From: Sphagnum compactum
Taxonomy: Eukaryota; Bryophyta; Sphagnopsida; Sphagnales
Direction: 5' to 3'
Assembly: GCA_965153455.1 (NCBI GenBank)
Contig: OZ234503.1
Location: forward strand, 2,046,001 to 2,110,000
Length of the DNA stretch: 64,000 nucleotides
Program-made: the position numbers and the translations under genes
The notes under the pieces: model-generated
What the model was told of the DNA's origin: nothing
Database searches by the model: none
Seen by the model: the letters and a program-made list of their open reading frames with translations, nothing else
Part shown: positions 38,002-49,360 of the stretch, in pieces
Layout: each line of letters starts with the position of its first letter
Numbering within the stretch: position 1 is the first letter of the stretch

Positions 38002-41000
38002 CTGCATAGACAGCTTGCTCATGATGTCACTTGCTGTCAGGTCAAGCGCAGAACCTTTCATTCCTCCCTCTTCCCGGTCAAAATAGTCCGCACTTGAAAT
38101 GGATGAGGAGTTCTACCAACATTATCAACATAAGCCGTCAGCGATAAGTAGCAAGGTCCACCTACATTCTAGAAATTACATGAAGAGTCGACCCCTTTGG
38201 TCCCTACAGATAGCTCTTGCTGTTTTCCGGGCTGGGTGAAGTGTGATAATGCCAGCCACCTCATTAAAACAAATCTGACAACTCACTCTACCATATTAGC
38301 TCTGGAGACCACTGGATAGAATGACCAATAAGTTCATAGAAACAATGAGAATGACCACACAAGTTGGAACAGAATCTTAACTGCAAACTTCTGTAAACGT
38401 GTGGTATTCTCAGTATCACCACTCATATTCTGATCACCAAAATATTGATCAGAAGAGATAGATTTTGCATTGGCAAACTTCCGTTGAGCCTCAGAGCTTT
38501 CTTTGGTCTGCAATCAGAAAGCAATTTTCATCTCCATGCAGACAGGGCAGCACATGACCACATCAAGTACCTTCAGATCATAAGTATTGAACAGGCTTCA
38601 CAGACATCCAAAGAGGATCATACTTGTATTTTTGGGCCAGCAGTACTGCGGGATGATGCTCTGCCTGGAGAGACCGCAAATTCAGAAAAGAATTCCCCAG
38701 CACTTGTGGGTGCAGCCACATGGCCAGTCGAGCCGTTGTCATTGCTAATATTTGTCGTCATTGAATCATCATTGTACACAAACCGGGATGTCTGTGGTGC
38801 TGAGAGCAAAACACCTCCTGTGACAGATGGTGCTGCTGCTGCTGGCTCCAGCACAGGGTCTGCTGGTTTCTGATCAAACACACCTTCATTTTGCTGCATA
38901 TGCCAGGTAACACCATAAGATCTCAACTGGACTACTTGCATACTGCAAACACTTGCATTGAACTTCCCACACATTTGTGCCTGGGATCATCAAACTGGCA
39001 CTCTTACAGGATTTACCTGTCACTGCACAGATGTTACATAATATATCTTCATAATGAGAATATAAGCAGAGAAGAAAGGAGAATGTTGGGAGAAATACAC
39101 TAGAGGACAAAGTCTGTGGTCAACAGACTTTTATGACATAATAACACAGCTTGGAGAATGGTGGACATCAGAAGAACAGATGTGCAAACAGCAAAGAACA
39201 GCTTCAAGAGACATCTCATGTGCACGTCTGGCTCAGAGAAGACACCAATGAATGATATGAGTCAGCCCACAATGAAACAAATCAAGATTCCAGAGCCAAT
39301 TCTCTTCAACAACAGTCATCTGATTTCCACAACCTTTCTGTACTCCAGAGCTTACCTTACTAGTGAGCTTCCTTACACCCAGGCCACCCCCAATTTTGCT
39401 TCCAACAAGCCTCTTAGCTCCAAGAGAAGGAGGCTTTCTTGCAATACTGCCCAATCCTGGACGAGTGGGAGAAGCAGGAAGATGTGTAGGTTTAACTGGC
39501 TGCTCCACAAAGGAGGAGACATGTTCCTCTCGCACAGACATGACACTATTGACAGTTGGTTCTGGAACAGAGGAAACTGCTGGGGTACTGGGAGCAGCAG
39601 CAACACTCTTGGCCACTTCTTTTGCCAAAAGCTGTCGATATAACTCAGCTGCTCTGGAAGTGTACTTTGACTCAGTTCTACCTCCGTTGGTCCATCCGTG
39701 CTGCTTGAAGAACACATGCCCTCGACCATTTCCACCAAAGCTCATTAGCTTCAACTGTTCCTGGTTCCAGCTATCCAGGGTGGTTGACCTAATCCACCAA
39801 TTGCAAACATACACATCAATGTGAGATGGTGTACAACTTCATCACAGATGTGAAGAATGCAGCCAAGAAAATAACTGGATTTCTGACTGTCACACCACCA
39901 TGTGGCAAACCAGCAAACTCTTGACCAGAGGTGTGTGAACCTTGACATACACATACATTCAAGACAGGACCATGATGGACTTCCTTTCCAAAAACATGTG
40001 TTCTGCTTCTTAGAAACAAGGGTACCAAGACAAACAGACTTCATTGCCTTCTGTCTGCTTGTCTGTCTTCATTGACTACAAAGTGACTTCATAATCAGTA
40101 TCTGGTACAAGACTAATGCAAGCAAGACGGTTGAGATGAGACTTAGTGTCGGTGCAACCTAAACAATAGTAGCATCCACTTTTCTCAAGCCCATCTGAAT
40201 ACTAGAGTCAAGCATGAATGACACGAAGCCTCAACACGAAATTTGGAGATCAGGAGGTTGCAGACAAAAATCAATCCTGGTTCTGCAAAAGCAAGGGTGA
40301 AACAGAATGTGGTTGAAACAGTAACTCTATAGACAGAGCAGATAATGTATTTGACAGTGCAAACCTGGTGGAAGGAAGTACGAATCAAGGCCACAGTTGT
40401 GCACATTCAGGCCATAACAACACAATGACCCTATGTTCCTGATAATCATGCCAGTCACCTGTTTCTACCTCCACAACTATTTGTGACAGTGTTTCAACAG
40501 TTTTGTACAAGGACTGTCAATGTTAGCATCATTGGATCATGGATTCTAATGTTATACATGTCACTGTAAAAGTCTACAGCTCAAGAAAACGGAGAACATC
40601 CAACCCTAAAAAACATAGATAAAATCAAATACATGTGAGTCCAATGATGCCAAAAGAATCTCATTTCTAACTTGCAGAATTGTCCAGACAGTGTGCACTC
40701 CCCTCCATGGACTAGTGACAGAAAATCTCACTGTTTTTCCTACCTGACAAAGCTGATATGCACGCCAAGACTGCGATGAAGGGCAGAGCAGTCAAGGCAG
40801 ATGAACACTCCATAAGTTACAGATGCCCAGGTTGGATTCTTTGCATTGCAGTCAAAGCACATCTGCAAAATGTGCAAGTCTCATTTGTTAACAAATTGCC
40901 ACCCTAAAGAACAGAGACTCTCCATGTTTGATGACTGACTCAGCTCCTTGCTGAAAAAGGAAAAGAAGACCTACTCATCAGTACTGCATACAAATCTGAA

Positions 41001-41521
41001 AGCTGTAGCTGTTCAATCTTCATGGAAACAAACCATTGGCAGAAACCAGATGTCCCCTTTCAACTTTCTAGAGTCATGGATTCTTCTTCTTTCCTAAAGA
41101 TCGATCCAACAATTCCCCAACATGATCCAAAAGACATAGAATTCTCTAAGCCCCGTCATCATCATCACCAGGGCACACTAGTGTTTTACACCGAAGTCAC
41201 TTCTACTTGCAGCAGAGCATGATTTGCCGATCTCCGATCTAGGGTTTCTAGAAACTCACACCCACATTCCATAAAAACTCCAACTCCAATAAATCATGTA
41301 AAAGTGAGCAATCTTACTATGAAGTTTGGGCATGTACAAACACATGTCAGTGGAGCAGTTACAGCAGCAGCTAACCTGATGATGATGATGATGGTGGCCA
41401 GGGGCAAAAAAGAAAAAGGAAAAACCACAAACCATAATCCCAAGTTAAGTACCTTATTTTCCGACTTTGCCCTCAACTTTCTGAACAGCGTGTCTCGCTC
41501 CAGCGGCTCCTCGGACGCCAT
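38002..41521 (-). CDS. ArfGAP domain protein, AGD8/9/10 (ARFGAP2/3) type; C-terminal exon not found
   Basis: GTPase-activating protein for ARF small GTPases, expected at the Golgi in COPI traffic. Minus-strand exons: 41521-41453, 40862-40744, 39788-39356, 38893-38624, 38507-38382, 38112-38002. They give 376 codons in frame without a stop. The start [20 protein letters not shown] leads into a zinc finger [14 protein letters not shown] with Cys 25, 28, 45 and 48 (CX2CX16CX2C) and the arginine finger in [13 protein letters not shown] (Arg 53). Then follow [17 protein letters not shown] and FFKQHGW. The C-terminal half carries the repeated ISS motifs of this class: [12 protein letters not shown] and SISSADYF, then [11 protein letters not shown]. 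About 20-40 residues are probably missing; reading past 38002 meets a stop after about 39 codons but passes a good donor. The gene starts 446 bp from RPL24 on the opposite strand. Confidence 0.9.
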
Positions 41522-41967
41522 ATTTGTCTGCTGCAACTTTTCCCTTGGATCTGGGAAAACAGTGAGCGACTGCAGTTGATGCGGAGGAGGACTGCTTCTC
41601 CTTCTTCTTCTTCGACAAAGTGCAAAGGGGTGCATGAGCGAGGAGGAGGACAATGAACACGAGGAGAGGGGGCTGTGGATGAACAGAGGAAGACGGTCGT
41701 TCGGTTCCGAGATGAGAAAGTCGGATGAAACTAGAAGATAATGTATTACACTGTACACTAGTTTGTGGATGAATAGAGGAAGACGGTCGGTGGGCGAGAT
41801 GAGAAAAGAGGATGAACTTAGGGTTTGGAGCTCAAGTGAAAGCTGAAACGCGAGCTAGGGTTTGTTTCTCTTTGGCGGAGGCAAGGCGAGGCAAGGCGAG
41901 ACGAGGCTCTGTTGCAAGGGCTTCGGTTGCAGGCAAGCTCAGGCAGGGATCAGGAGCGGCGCGCAAG
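41522..41967. promoter_or_regulatory. Shared divergent promoter, ArfGAP / RPL24
   Basis: Only 446 bp separate the two start codons. Two telo-box motifs near the RPL24 start (TTAGGGTTT at 41818-41826 and TAGGGTTT at 41856-41863) are characteristic of plant ribosomal protein genes. A direct duplication of about 58 bp (41671-41730 and 41763-41820, sharing GTGGATGAACAGAGGAAGAC with one change, and GAGATGAGAAA) lies inside the promoter. A short GGCGAGGCAA repeat occurs near 41880-41905 in the RPL24 leader. Confidence 0.7.
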
Positions 41968-42450
41968 ATGGTGCTTAAGACGGAGGTGTGCCGGTTCAGC
42001 GGCTCCAAGATCTATCCAGGAAGGGGGATAAGGTTCATCAGGAGCGATTCACAAGTGTTTTTGTTCCTGAATAGTAAGTGCAAACGCTACTTTCACAACA
42101 GGTTGAAGCCCTCAAAGCTCACATGGACGGCTTTGTTCCGAAAGCAGCACAAGAAGGACGCGCATGCGGAAACTATCAAGAAGAAACGGAGGACTAGCAA
42201 CAAGCCTTATTCCCGCTCCATTGTGGGAGCTTCTTTGGAGGTGATCCAGAAGAAGAGGACCGAGAAGACGGAGGTGCGAGCGGCGGCCAGGGAAGCCGCC
42301 TTACGTGAGATTAAGGAGAGGATCAAGAAGACTAAAGATGAAAAGAAGGCGAAGAAGGTCGAGGTTGCTTCCAAGCCCAAGCCAGGCAAAGCAGCAACTC
42401 GTGCCCCCCAGGCTAAGCCCGCCAAGACAGGAGCTGGCGGCAAGCGATGA
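41968..42450 (+). CDS. RPL24: 60S ribosomal protein L24 (eL24), intronless
   Basis: Component of the large cytosolic ribosomal subunit, forming an intersubunit bridge. The 160-residue frame starts [20 protein letters not shown], then [20 protein letters not shown] and [17 protein letters not shown], with a lysine-alanine-rich tail ending GAGGKR. Length and sequence match plant eL24 end to end (about 163 residues). The upstream in-frame ATG at 41812 would add 52 non-homologous residues and is rejected. There is no intron in the coding sequence, whereas plant RPL24 genes I know contain several; this suggests a retrocopy that kept or gained a telo-box promoter, or intron loss. The frame is intact, so it is probably expressed. 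Confidence 0.95.
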   Translation: MVLKTEVCRFSGSKIYPGRGIRFIRSDSQVFLFLNSKCKRYFHNRLKPSKLTWTALFRKQHKKDAHAETIKKKRRTSNKPYSRSIVGASLEVIQKKRTEKTEVRAAAREAALREIKERIKKTKDEKKAKKVEVASKPKPGKAATRAPQAKPAKTGAGGKR

Positions 42451-42868
42451 AGAATTTTCCGCCGGAGGTTTTTTAGTCTTTTTACAGGTTTCTTTTACGC
42501 TTGCTTAGTAATGGACCTTGGATTTTGTATTTGAAGAGCAAAAGAATGTCAGTCTATGGTTTATGCCTCCTCTTGCTTGCTTGATTGCTTGCTCCTGATA
42601 AAAAGCCCATGAAACCAAATTGGCTTTGAGATTCTTGGAGAATACTTACCCTTTTCTTTCCTTGTTTGTTTGCTTAGTTTGTGTGGAGATTTAGAGTATT
42701 TAGTATTTACCTTTGCAAGTAGACTAAGGGCAGATTTGATTTGCCATGGCTTCTGTCAAAGCAATTTATGTGCAAGGTTTATACAGAATTCAAATCTCTT
42801 TCTCAAGATGAGTAATCTCTGATTTCTGTGGTCATTTTTTAAAACTGCATGTTCGGTGAATGACCTAA
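42451..42868 (+). other. RPL24 3' flank
   Basis: Includes the RPL24 3' untranslated region. No canonical AATAAA is seen close to the stop. No coding frame is supported. Confidence 0.4.
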
Positions 42869-43133
42869 GAGCATCCCCAGTAGTGTTCAATATGCGACCC
42901 AGCAAAAATATTTCTCATGTCCAAGTTTAGTCTTTATTTTTTTCCAATGACACCTCACTAGATCTGGGACTGCAAATGGGTGGGAGACTACTAATCGCAA
43001 ACCACCTTGACCAATCATTATGATTGGCCAATTAGAAACAGGGAGCAGCAGTGGTCCAATTTTGATGTTGATGTGTAAGCAGTGGTCCAATCTGATGTGT
43101 AAGGTCACATACTAAGCACTGGTGGGGATGCTC
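42869..43133. mobile_element. PIF/Harbinger-like MITE, 265 bp, with TAA target duplication
   Basis: The ends are GAGCATCCCCAGTAGTG on the left and, read on the other strand, GAGCATCCCCACCAGTG on the right, identical at 15 of 17 positions. TAA flanks both sides directly (42866-42868 and 43134-43136). The 3-bp TWA-type target site and GAGCATCC-like ends fit Tourist/PIF-Harbinger MITEs. No coding capacity. An internal short tandem repeat, GCAGTGGTCCAAT, occurs twice near the right end. A decayed relative lies at 21815-21990. Confidence 0.88.
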
Positions 43134-45459
43134 TAAGGTCTTACTCATGACTAGGTTTTGGAAAAAAAGAACAAAATTTTAGACTCAAAAGGGGAGCCTC
43201 CATTCCTTGAGACCCCATTGAGTTTCAGTAGTGGTCTAGGGTTGTAAATGATTGTTTGCCATTGGGTGTACTGCCTGCTTGCCATAGCCTATTTGTTTAG
43301 TACATTTCCTGCATGTGGTATCTGTGTGGTCAAATAGACCTTCTGGGTACAAGAAAGGAACATAGAAATAGAGAGAGAGATGCTAGGCCTTAAAGCGCCA
43401 CATAATAAGCAGTAAAGAGCAATCTGCTGCAAAACATTTGTGAACTTGGCAGTAAGTTGTAAATGCTTGCAAGAGCCCTGGCTTTAGAATGTTTAAACCT
43501 TTTGGGCAGATTTTTCTTTGTCAAATTGTTTGTGGAACTGATGAATCATAAGAGTGTCTTGCTACCTTTTGCAGGGTTGGTTTTGCTCTCACTTTTTGGT
43601 CAGAGGCTCAATTGCAATTGATAGAATGGGTTGGTTGAGGATTGTAAAGGCTTCATCATTTGAGCAGCTTCAGCCTGATTCTTGAACAGGGTAGGTGTCC
43701 CAAGGCCATAAGTGTCAACAAAAAGGTCCCCGTCCCCGAGCCACGTGCTTGTTGAACACTCCAAGGGTTTGGATCATGTGTTTCTGTTGCAGGTGAAGCC
43801 TTCTTGGCAGTGTCCTTCACCTACGACGGATGTGTTTCTGTTGAATTCCCAATTTTTCTGTGCGAGAACCACACCTTGCTATGCCAAGGATCCAAGGTGA
43901 TTTTTTTTGTTTCTGTTTTGGGAGGTGAGATTGCATATTTCATTGTGTCACATGTATCCAGGATAGTACCCAAAATTCTACCGCTGTGAAGGTCAGGATG
44001 TGGTGAAGAAGTTAACAATGTGATGAGTGGCCTACTTCAATGAGAAGGAGGGTAGTAACTAAGCCTATGGTGTCTGGAAGCAGCTTCATGAATTTGCTGA
44101 TGAATTCAAATTCAAGATGACAAACATCTTGTCAATGAATATTTGTTGTTATGTTGGAATTTGATTACATTGTCAAATCATGTCATCAAATTTTGTTTCA
44201 TTATTTTATGGGTGTTATTGCAAAGTCTCAGGTTTAATTTCATGCAAATTTTCTTTCAAGTTTGTAATTCCAAGCATCTGAAGATCCATTGTAGATCTAT
44301 GTAATTATAAAAAATCTGTTTAAAAAAAGTTTGTTTATGTACCCCAGTCATTAGAACTTACATCTTCCAAGCCTAACTATCTCACTCCTTTCCCCTACCC
44401 ACCTATGTGGATATGAAAATGCAAATCAACATTTGACTTTAGAGATCCAAGCTTCTATCACGATCCAAGATTTTCAAAAAGACTTTTGGAAGTTTTTGAA
44501 ATCTATTAAAATATTTTTGAAATATTATCTTGATCGTTAGTTGAATGGCCAACAATTAGAAAAAGTTCAATTTAGTAGCCCATTTGTCGATTTGAATCAC
44601 ATATGCTTATTAACTAAGAGCAATTTCACCATACCCTCTATTTGATCCTCTAGCAAAGTTTTATCACATCTTAACATGGTTTATGCACAGGTTTAGGGTT
44701 TTAGGGTTTTAAACCCTAAACCCCCACCCATTAACATAAAAGAAATGGGGCATTGAATACAAGGTGAGAGACTGACTATTCAATTCAAATTCAATCACAT
44801 GCACCAACTATTACATCCCTCCAATTGAACCTTGAACCCCACTACCTACCTCTCAAAGGTTCTCACCCACACAAGGAGTGTGTCGTCTGATGAGGAGGAT
44901 GGACAGATTGAGAGAATTAAGGCCACATTAGAGATAATATCCATCAAGTGTTTTGTGTCTCAAATTCGGTGCAAGAACAACCTGTTTTGGCCATCCATGG
45001 CATGAATTGAGGATGAACACAGGGGTATCACAACATGATGACTCGTTAAGCCTCTCTCAAAGACTTTGAATAGGAGGAACTAAATGGGGGGGGCATTAAG
45101 TAGGTCATGCATTAGTTGTTGTACTGCAATCGAGCACTGAATCAAGGAGAACTAATGACCTTAGATATCTGGTCATTTGAGAAGATTATCCAATGATTAT
45201 TATCATCAAAGGATATCATTGTGGGTGCTTATTCAATAGTGCAAAATAGAGAGGGAAAAGACATTGCATAACTGAAGCGTACAGGTATCCCCAGTGAGAT
45301 TCTTTTCAGGACGTATAACACTTGTAGTTTTGTCCATCAATTCTTCCAGGAGTAGAGAGACTGGTGGGATCAAGTGTGTGTCTGATTCCTATAGGGAGGA
45401 TAAGAACAGACCTAGAACGAAGAACAGACCCCCCAGGTGCAGGATGGAGGCTCAGCTGC
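43134..45459. other. Intergenic region between RPL24 and the BURP gene
   Basis: No gene I can name. Around 43,793-43,896 a segment bounded by possible AG and GT splice sites reads GEAFLAVSFTYDGCVSVEFP and continues open for about 15 more codons, but I recognise no family and find no partner exons. Telomere-like GTTTAGGGTTTTAGGGTTTT and its inverted AAACCCTAAACCC partner lie near 44,690-44,723. The rest is non-coding. Confidence 0.4.
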
Positions 45460-45466
45460 TATATAA
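45460..45466 (+). promoter_or_regulatory. TATA box of the BURP gene
   Basis: TATATAA in a less AT-rich context, about 340 bp upstream of the BURP-coding frame, followed by a pyrimidine-rich segment suited to transcription initiation near 45,490. Confidence 0.55.
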
Positions 45467-45797
45467 TGCCCCCTCTGCCCACTCCTTTCATCTCTATCAC
45501 TCTCAGATTCAATTAGTTTTTGTTTGTTTAATCCTCTGACAAAGCTACAGCTTTCAATCCTTGCTTGCTCTCTCCACAAAAAAAACACAGGCCTCAAATT
45601 ATCATGGTGCGGACAGGAGTTTTTGCTGAGTCTTCTCGGAATGCTTGTACACCTGATCCCTAAGCCAGTTCAAAGCAATCAATTGACAAGTCTAGAATCC
45701 AGGAAGGGATACATCTAGAGAATGAATTTAAAGTTGGGGTCATTTGGATTTACACACCATACCTCACATATTCTTTGTGTCCTGACTTGTATGGCAG

Positions 45798-46749
45798 GTG
45801 ATGAGCATCAGCCTTGATATGGTGGTGGTGGCAATGCGCACATCTGCATTCAAATTTCAGGAGAATAAGCTGCTATCAGTATCTATTCCTCGTACTTTGA
45901 AAGCTTCAGTGTCACCAATCGAGAGTAAAGTCACAGCTGCCGTCAGGAGCACAATGAACTTTCCTGCTACGAGTGCTACTTTCTGTAAGGCTGCTGGAAT
46001 CGTGTACAATGAGGACATTGAGATACAATCCTATGCAACAAAAGCCAATGCCACCTTAGGTCATGATCATGCATCCCAGGTCATTACAACCATCAACGAT
46101 TTCCAACTGGATTTCTTTCTTGAAGAAAACCTTGTCGAAGGGAGTTACATGCAATTGGCAAACAATCTCTTTGACCCAAGCCCTATTAGAGCTTTTCTAC
46201 CTAGCAAACTTGCAAAGCTGTTGCCTGCTCTAACAACAACCAACTTGCCAACACTCCTAGCTACTTTCAATATTAGCAAGAATGGCAACCATCATGGCAA
46301 CTGCAACTTACCTGTGTGAGATCCCTGCCTTGCCTGGAGAACATAGAGCTTGCCCAACTTCCATGGAAGAGATGGTTGCTTTTGTTGCCACTGAGTTGGG
46401 CAACAAAGTGGAAGCTCTGTCTACTAGCAGAGCACCCACTTCAGCTCCCATAAGAAAGGGGCCAGTGAAGATCCTCACCTTCAAAAAGAGAAGCTTGGTG
46501 GAGGGAAAGAACATCGTCATCTGTCATAACCTTATGTTCCCCTCTCAGCTCTACTACTGTCATCATGTGACAAGAACCAAGGTTGTACAAGCCTCCTTGA
46601 TTGGTAAAGATAGTTCTGTCATCCATGGAGTGGCAATCTGTCACATCAACACAACACTGTGGGCTTCAGAGCACCCTACATTTGCAGCTTTGGATATCGC
46701 TCATGGAGCCGAGGCCTGCCACTGGAACACCCAGGACAACCTCATTTAG
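45798..46749 (+). pseudogene. BURP-domain protein gene with a frameshift
   Basis: BURP proteins are plant-specific secreted or cell-wall-associated proteins. Two overlapping frames together make one BURP domain. Frame one (45798-46319, after a TGGCAG acceptor) has FFLEENLVEGSYM, the FLPSKLAKLLP block and LLATFNISKN. Frame two (46282-46749) continues MATIMATATYLCEIPALPGE and SMEEMVAFVATELG. It then has the family's CH repeats: ICHNLMFPSQLYYCHH (CHX10CH), 25 residues, CH, 24 residues, CH. The switch occurs near 46,265-46,285 and requires a one-base indel. The protein ends QDNLI then TAG where the family has Trp, so a G-to-A change may have made the stop. Upstream, near 45,620-45,690, a signal-peptide-like frame (EFLLSLLGMLVHLIPKPVQS) may be exon 1. 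Either a recent pseudogene or a sequencing error. Confidence 0.8.
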
Positions 46750-47044
46750 ATCAAACAGACAAATGAGGTTCCAAATGTCAAGCAACTCTAAATTCTGCTG
46801 TACCTAGAAGTTGAAGAATTTTTGGCCAGCAACACAGTCATGGAGACCCGCTTGCCTGACCTCTAAACAATTAAGAATTTAAGTTATTACATATGAATGT
46901 TCACAATAGGAAATTGTTGCTATGACAGTCTCCAGCCTGAACATAAAATTCAAATTACAAAGATCTATGATATCACTGTGCTTTTGATGTGCCAGAGACT
47001 GTAATGTAATTTGAATGGCTGATAATTACCAACATTCCAAGATC
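46750..47044. other. Short convergent intergenic gap
   Basis: About 300 bp between the 3' ends of the BURP and sideroflexin genes, which converge. It should contain both 3' untranslated regions. No gene is seen. Confidence 0.5.
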
Positions 47045-48544
47045 TCAGATACCCTTATTGAAAGAAACCTGGTTAATTGGCTGCCCAAACCTATCAACTC
47101 GGTTGTGAAATGAAGATTCCAACTTCACTACATCTACAGATGCCTGCTGCTTAAAAATACCAAAACAGAGGGGCACACTGATCTGGATGGATGCACCCAG
47201 CATGGCAATAAGAGTCGGCAGTCTCAAATATGGTCTTTTGATGTAAAATTGGGCTCGTTCCAATCTGTCAAGCATTGTAATGCCACAAATTTAGATGATA
47301 TCCAAACAACATTCCATTTGTGAGCACTTTAGTTCTCAAAATAATGCCCAAAGCAGCTTCTCTTCTCATGTTGTATACATTGTGCTCTATTAAGTGGTCA
47401 CCGTGTGATTATTCCTTTCATTGAGTTTTTGCCCACAGGAAAATGATAAATTTACTCTTCACTTGGAGAGGACAGACAGTCATAACACTTGGATATACCC
47501 ATGGAGGACAAGTAGTTGTAGCAATCACAAGATGTACCTGTGCATGACAACAGGTGGTATAACCAAAATAGGAGCAGCTGCTGCAATCCGTCCGGCAATG
47601 CAAGCACTTACTGCCCTAGCACCTGCAAGCCGGCTCTGACCGACCTCATCGCCATGGCTATCAAATACTTTGATACCCTCGAAGAACTCATCTCTGCGAG
47701 TAATGCCCAAGTTTAGCACATCGGCTGCTGCAACTGCACCAAATGGGACTAATCTCCTGGCTAGGGGGGCCCTGCAATTTTTTATAATAGTGCAGAGGTG
47801 ATGTGTGAGTGTAAATTGCAACATTCCACTCATTTGCTCTCTGTGCTGCTTAATATGGGTTCTCACAAAACAAAACCTGAGAATAAGTTTGTTCAACATG
47901 TGAAATTCTTAATTGTCCTCACAGACATGCAAGGTCTTCACGGATCTGGCCTGTAAAACATACAGTCACATCAGCAACAAGTGTGCATCACATAGATCAA
48001 GTTGAGATTAAAAAAGCACATACCAACGATTGCCAGAGGGGACTCTATCCAAGAGAGCATGGAGACCAACAACAGCACCTACAGAACTAGCAGTTGCACC
48101 CACATAAGCTTCAAGTATTCTACGACCAGCTTCCTCATTTGAAGCGTTTCGATTTGCATAGTAATGCAAGCAGTTGTATGTCTGATTGAGCCACTGGGCA
48201 CCCACATTTTGTGCATAACCCCTGGCTGATATCATTAGGGTATCCAAAACCAGATTGCAAGGGATAATAAATGAAAGACGCAGAGGGAGGAAAATTTTCT
48301 CTCCGGTGTCAGGATGCACGACAGCATCTTTGATTTTGCGGGCTTTCTCTAACTCTTCCAAAGAGACTGAGATGCTTGTATCCTCATGCGACTTCAAGAG
48401 CTCCACCGCAGCATCCACTTGGGAATCGGTCACAAATGCTGTTCGAATGTCCATCATGTTGAAAACCCTTTGGACTCTTGCCCAATACGTGGCTTCATCC
48501 ATGATTCCTTCTTGTTTTAGTGTGGCCAGGAAATCTCTGTGATG
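47045..48544 (-). CDS. Sideroflexin (SFXN/FSF1 family, mitochondrial carrier), at least 3 exons
   Basis: Sideroflexins are inner-mitochondrial-membrane transporters; human SFXN1 carries serine for one-carbon metabolism. Substrate here is unknown. Minus-strand exons: 48502-48024 counted from the first ATG, 47771-47538 and 47264-47045. From that ATG the exons total 933 nt and 310 residues. Landmarks: MDEATYWARVQRVF, the hallmark HPDTGE (about 63-68), NQTYNCLHYYANRNAS, AYVGATASSVGAVVGL, VPFGAVAAADVLN, a DEFFEGIKVFD and GQSRLAGARAVSACIAGRI segment, IPPVVMHR, and the C-terminal FNKGI typical of the family. The frame stays open upstream of the ATG for 14 codons to a TAG acceptor at 48545, so a further 5' exon is likely. 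Four tandem leader-like units lie upstream at 49.4-50.5 kb. Confidence 0.9.
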
Positions 48545-49360
48545 CTACCGTTCTTGCTGACCTAATTCTAGCAGGATTCCAGATCTATTACTCCAAGCAC
48601 ACCCCTTCCGAAGGTGGCAACATGTCATGGAGATTGGTGCCCACTGACATCAATCTACAAATATGTAGACATTACTCTTCCTGCAATTAAATTCATGTGC
48701 ATCAACATCTGTGGGTACCCCTGTAGAGATTGGTAGAGTATTATACCATCTGCCTCAAAATTTCTCTGTGAGCAGAAAAGAACTCTTCACAGCCAAGACT
48801 TGCACATGTGAAAACTGAATGGAAGTTAGCAGAGAAAGAAATGTGAGGGGTTTCACATCAGGCTGACTAAAAAAAACCCAGCAAAGCTCCAATTCTCATA
48901 TAAACTGCAATCAAGCAAGCAAGCTCCTAGAGAGACAGATAATACTCTCCTCTTACACATTTAGAGGCAAGGGCAACATCAAGGTATAGATAAAAGATGT
49001 ACCCATCAAGTCACACTGTTCACAAATCCAATCCACAACCAGAAGCCAATTGAACAGCAGCTGTTTTGTGCATCCATGGCAAAGAAACTCTGTGTCAGGG
49101 AAATGCAGACGGAAAGCAAGAGAAATTTCCAGCAGCTAAATCTGGTCCAACATCAAAACACATAATCAGAGAGGAAAAACTACAGAAGAACTCAGAATCA
49201 GAGAGAAAAAAAAATATTTTTCCTGCAACCAGAAATTGGCAGCAGCAGATCATGTCAAGTTGAAAATCAAAGTCAAAACCAAACTGTTGAAACAGACAAA
49301 AGGAAAACAAAAGAGGAACAGGAACCACGCAACACAGAAAGAAGAGGGAAAAAATGGGAA
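48545..49360 (-). other. 5' flank or first intron of the sideroflexin gene
   Basis: No coding frame is supported. On the minus strand the segment is a plausible long first intron between the leader-like units further upstream and the first recognised coding exon. Possible small exons cannot be excluded. Confidence 0.4.

Noticed and set aside
39363-39824. 153-residue plus-strand frame
   Set aside because: Antisense shadow of ArfGAP exon 3.
41812-41967. N-terminal extension of the RPL24 frame
   Set aside because: The 52 extra residues have no counterpart in eL24, and the region contains the telo-boxes and leader; the MVLKTEV start fits the family exactly.
43793-43896. Exon-like segment between AG and GT sites
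   Set aside because: Protein-like over about 35 codons, but no partner exon or family could be found, so no gene is called.
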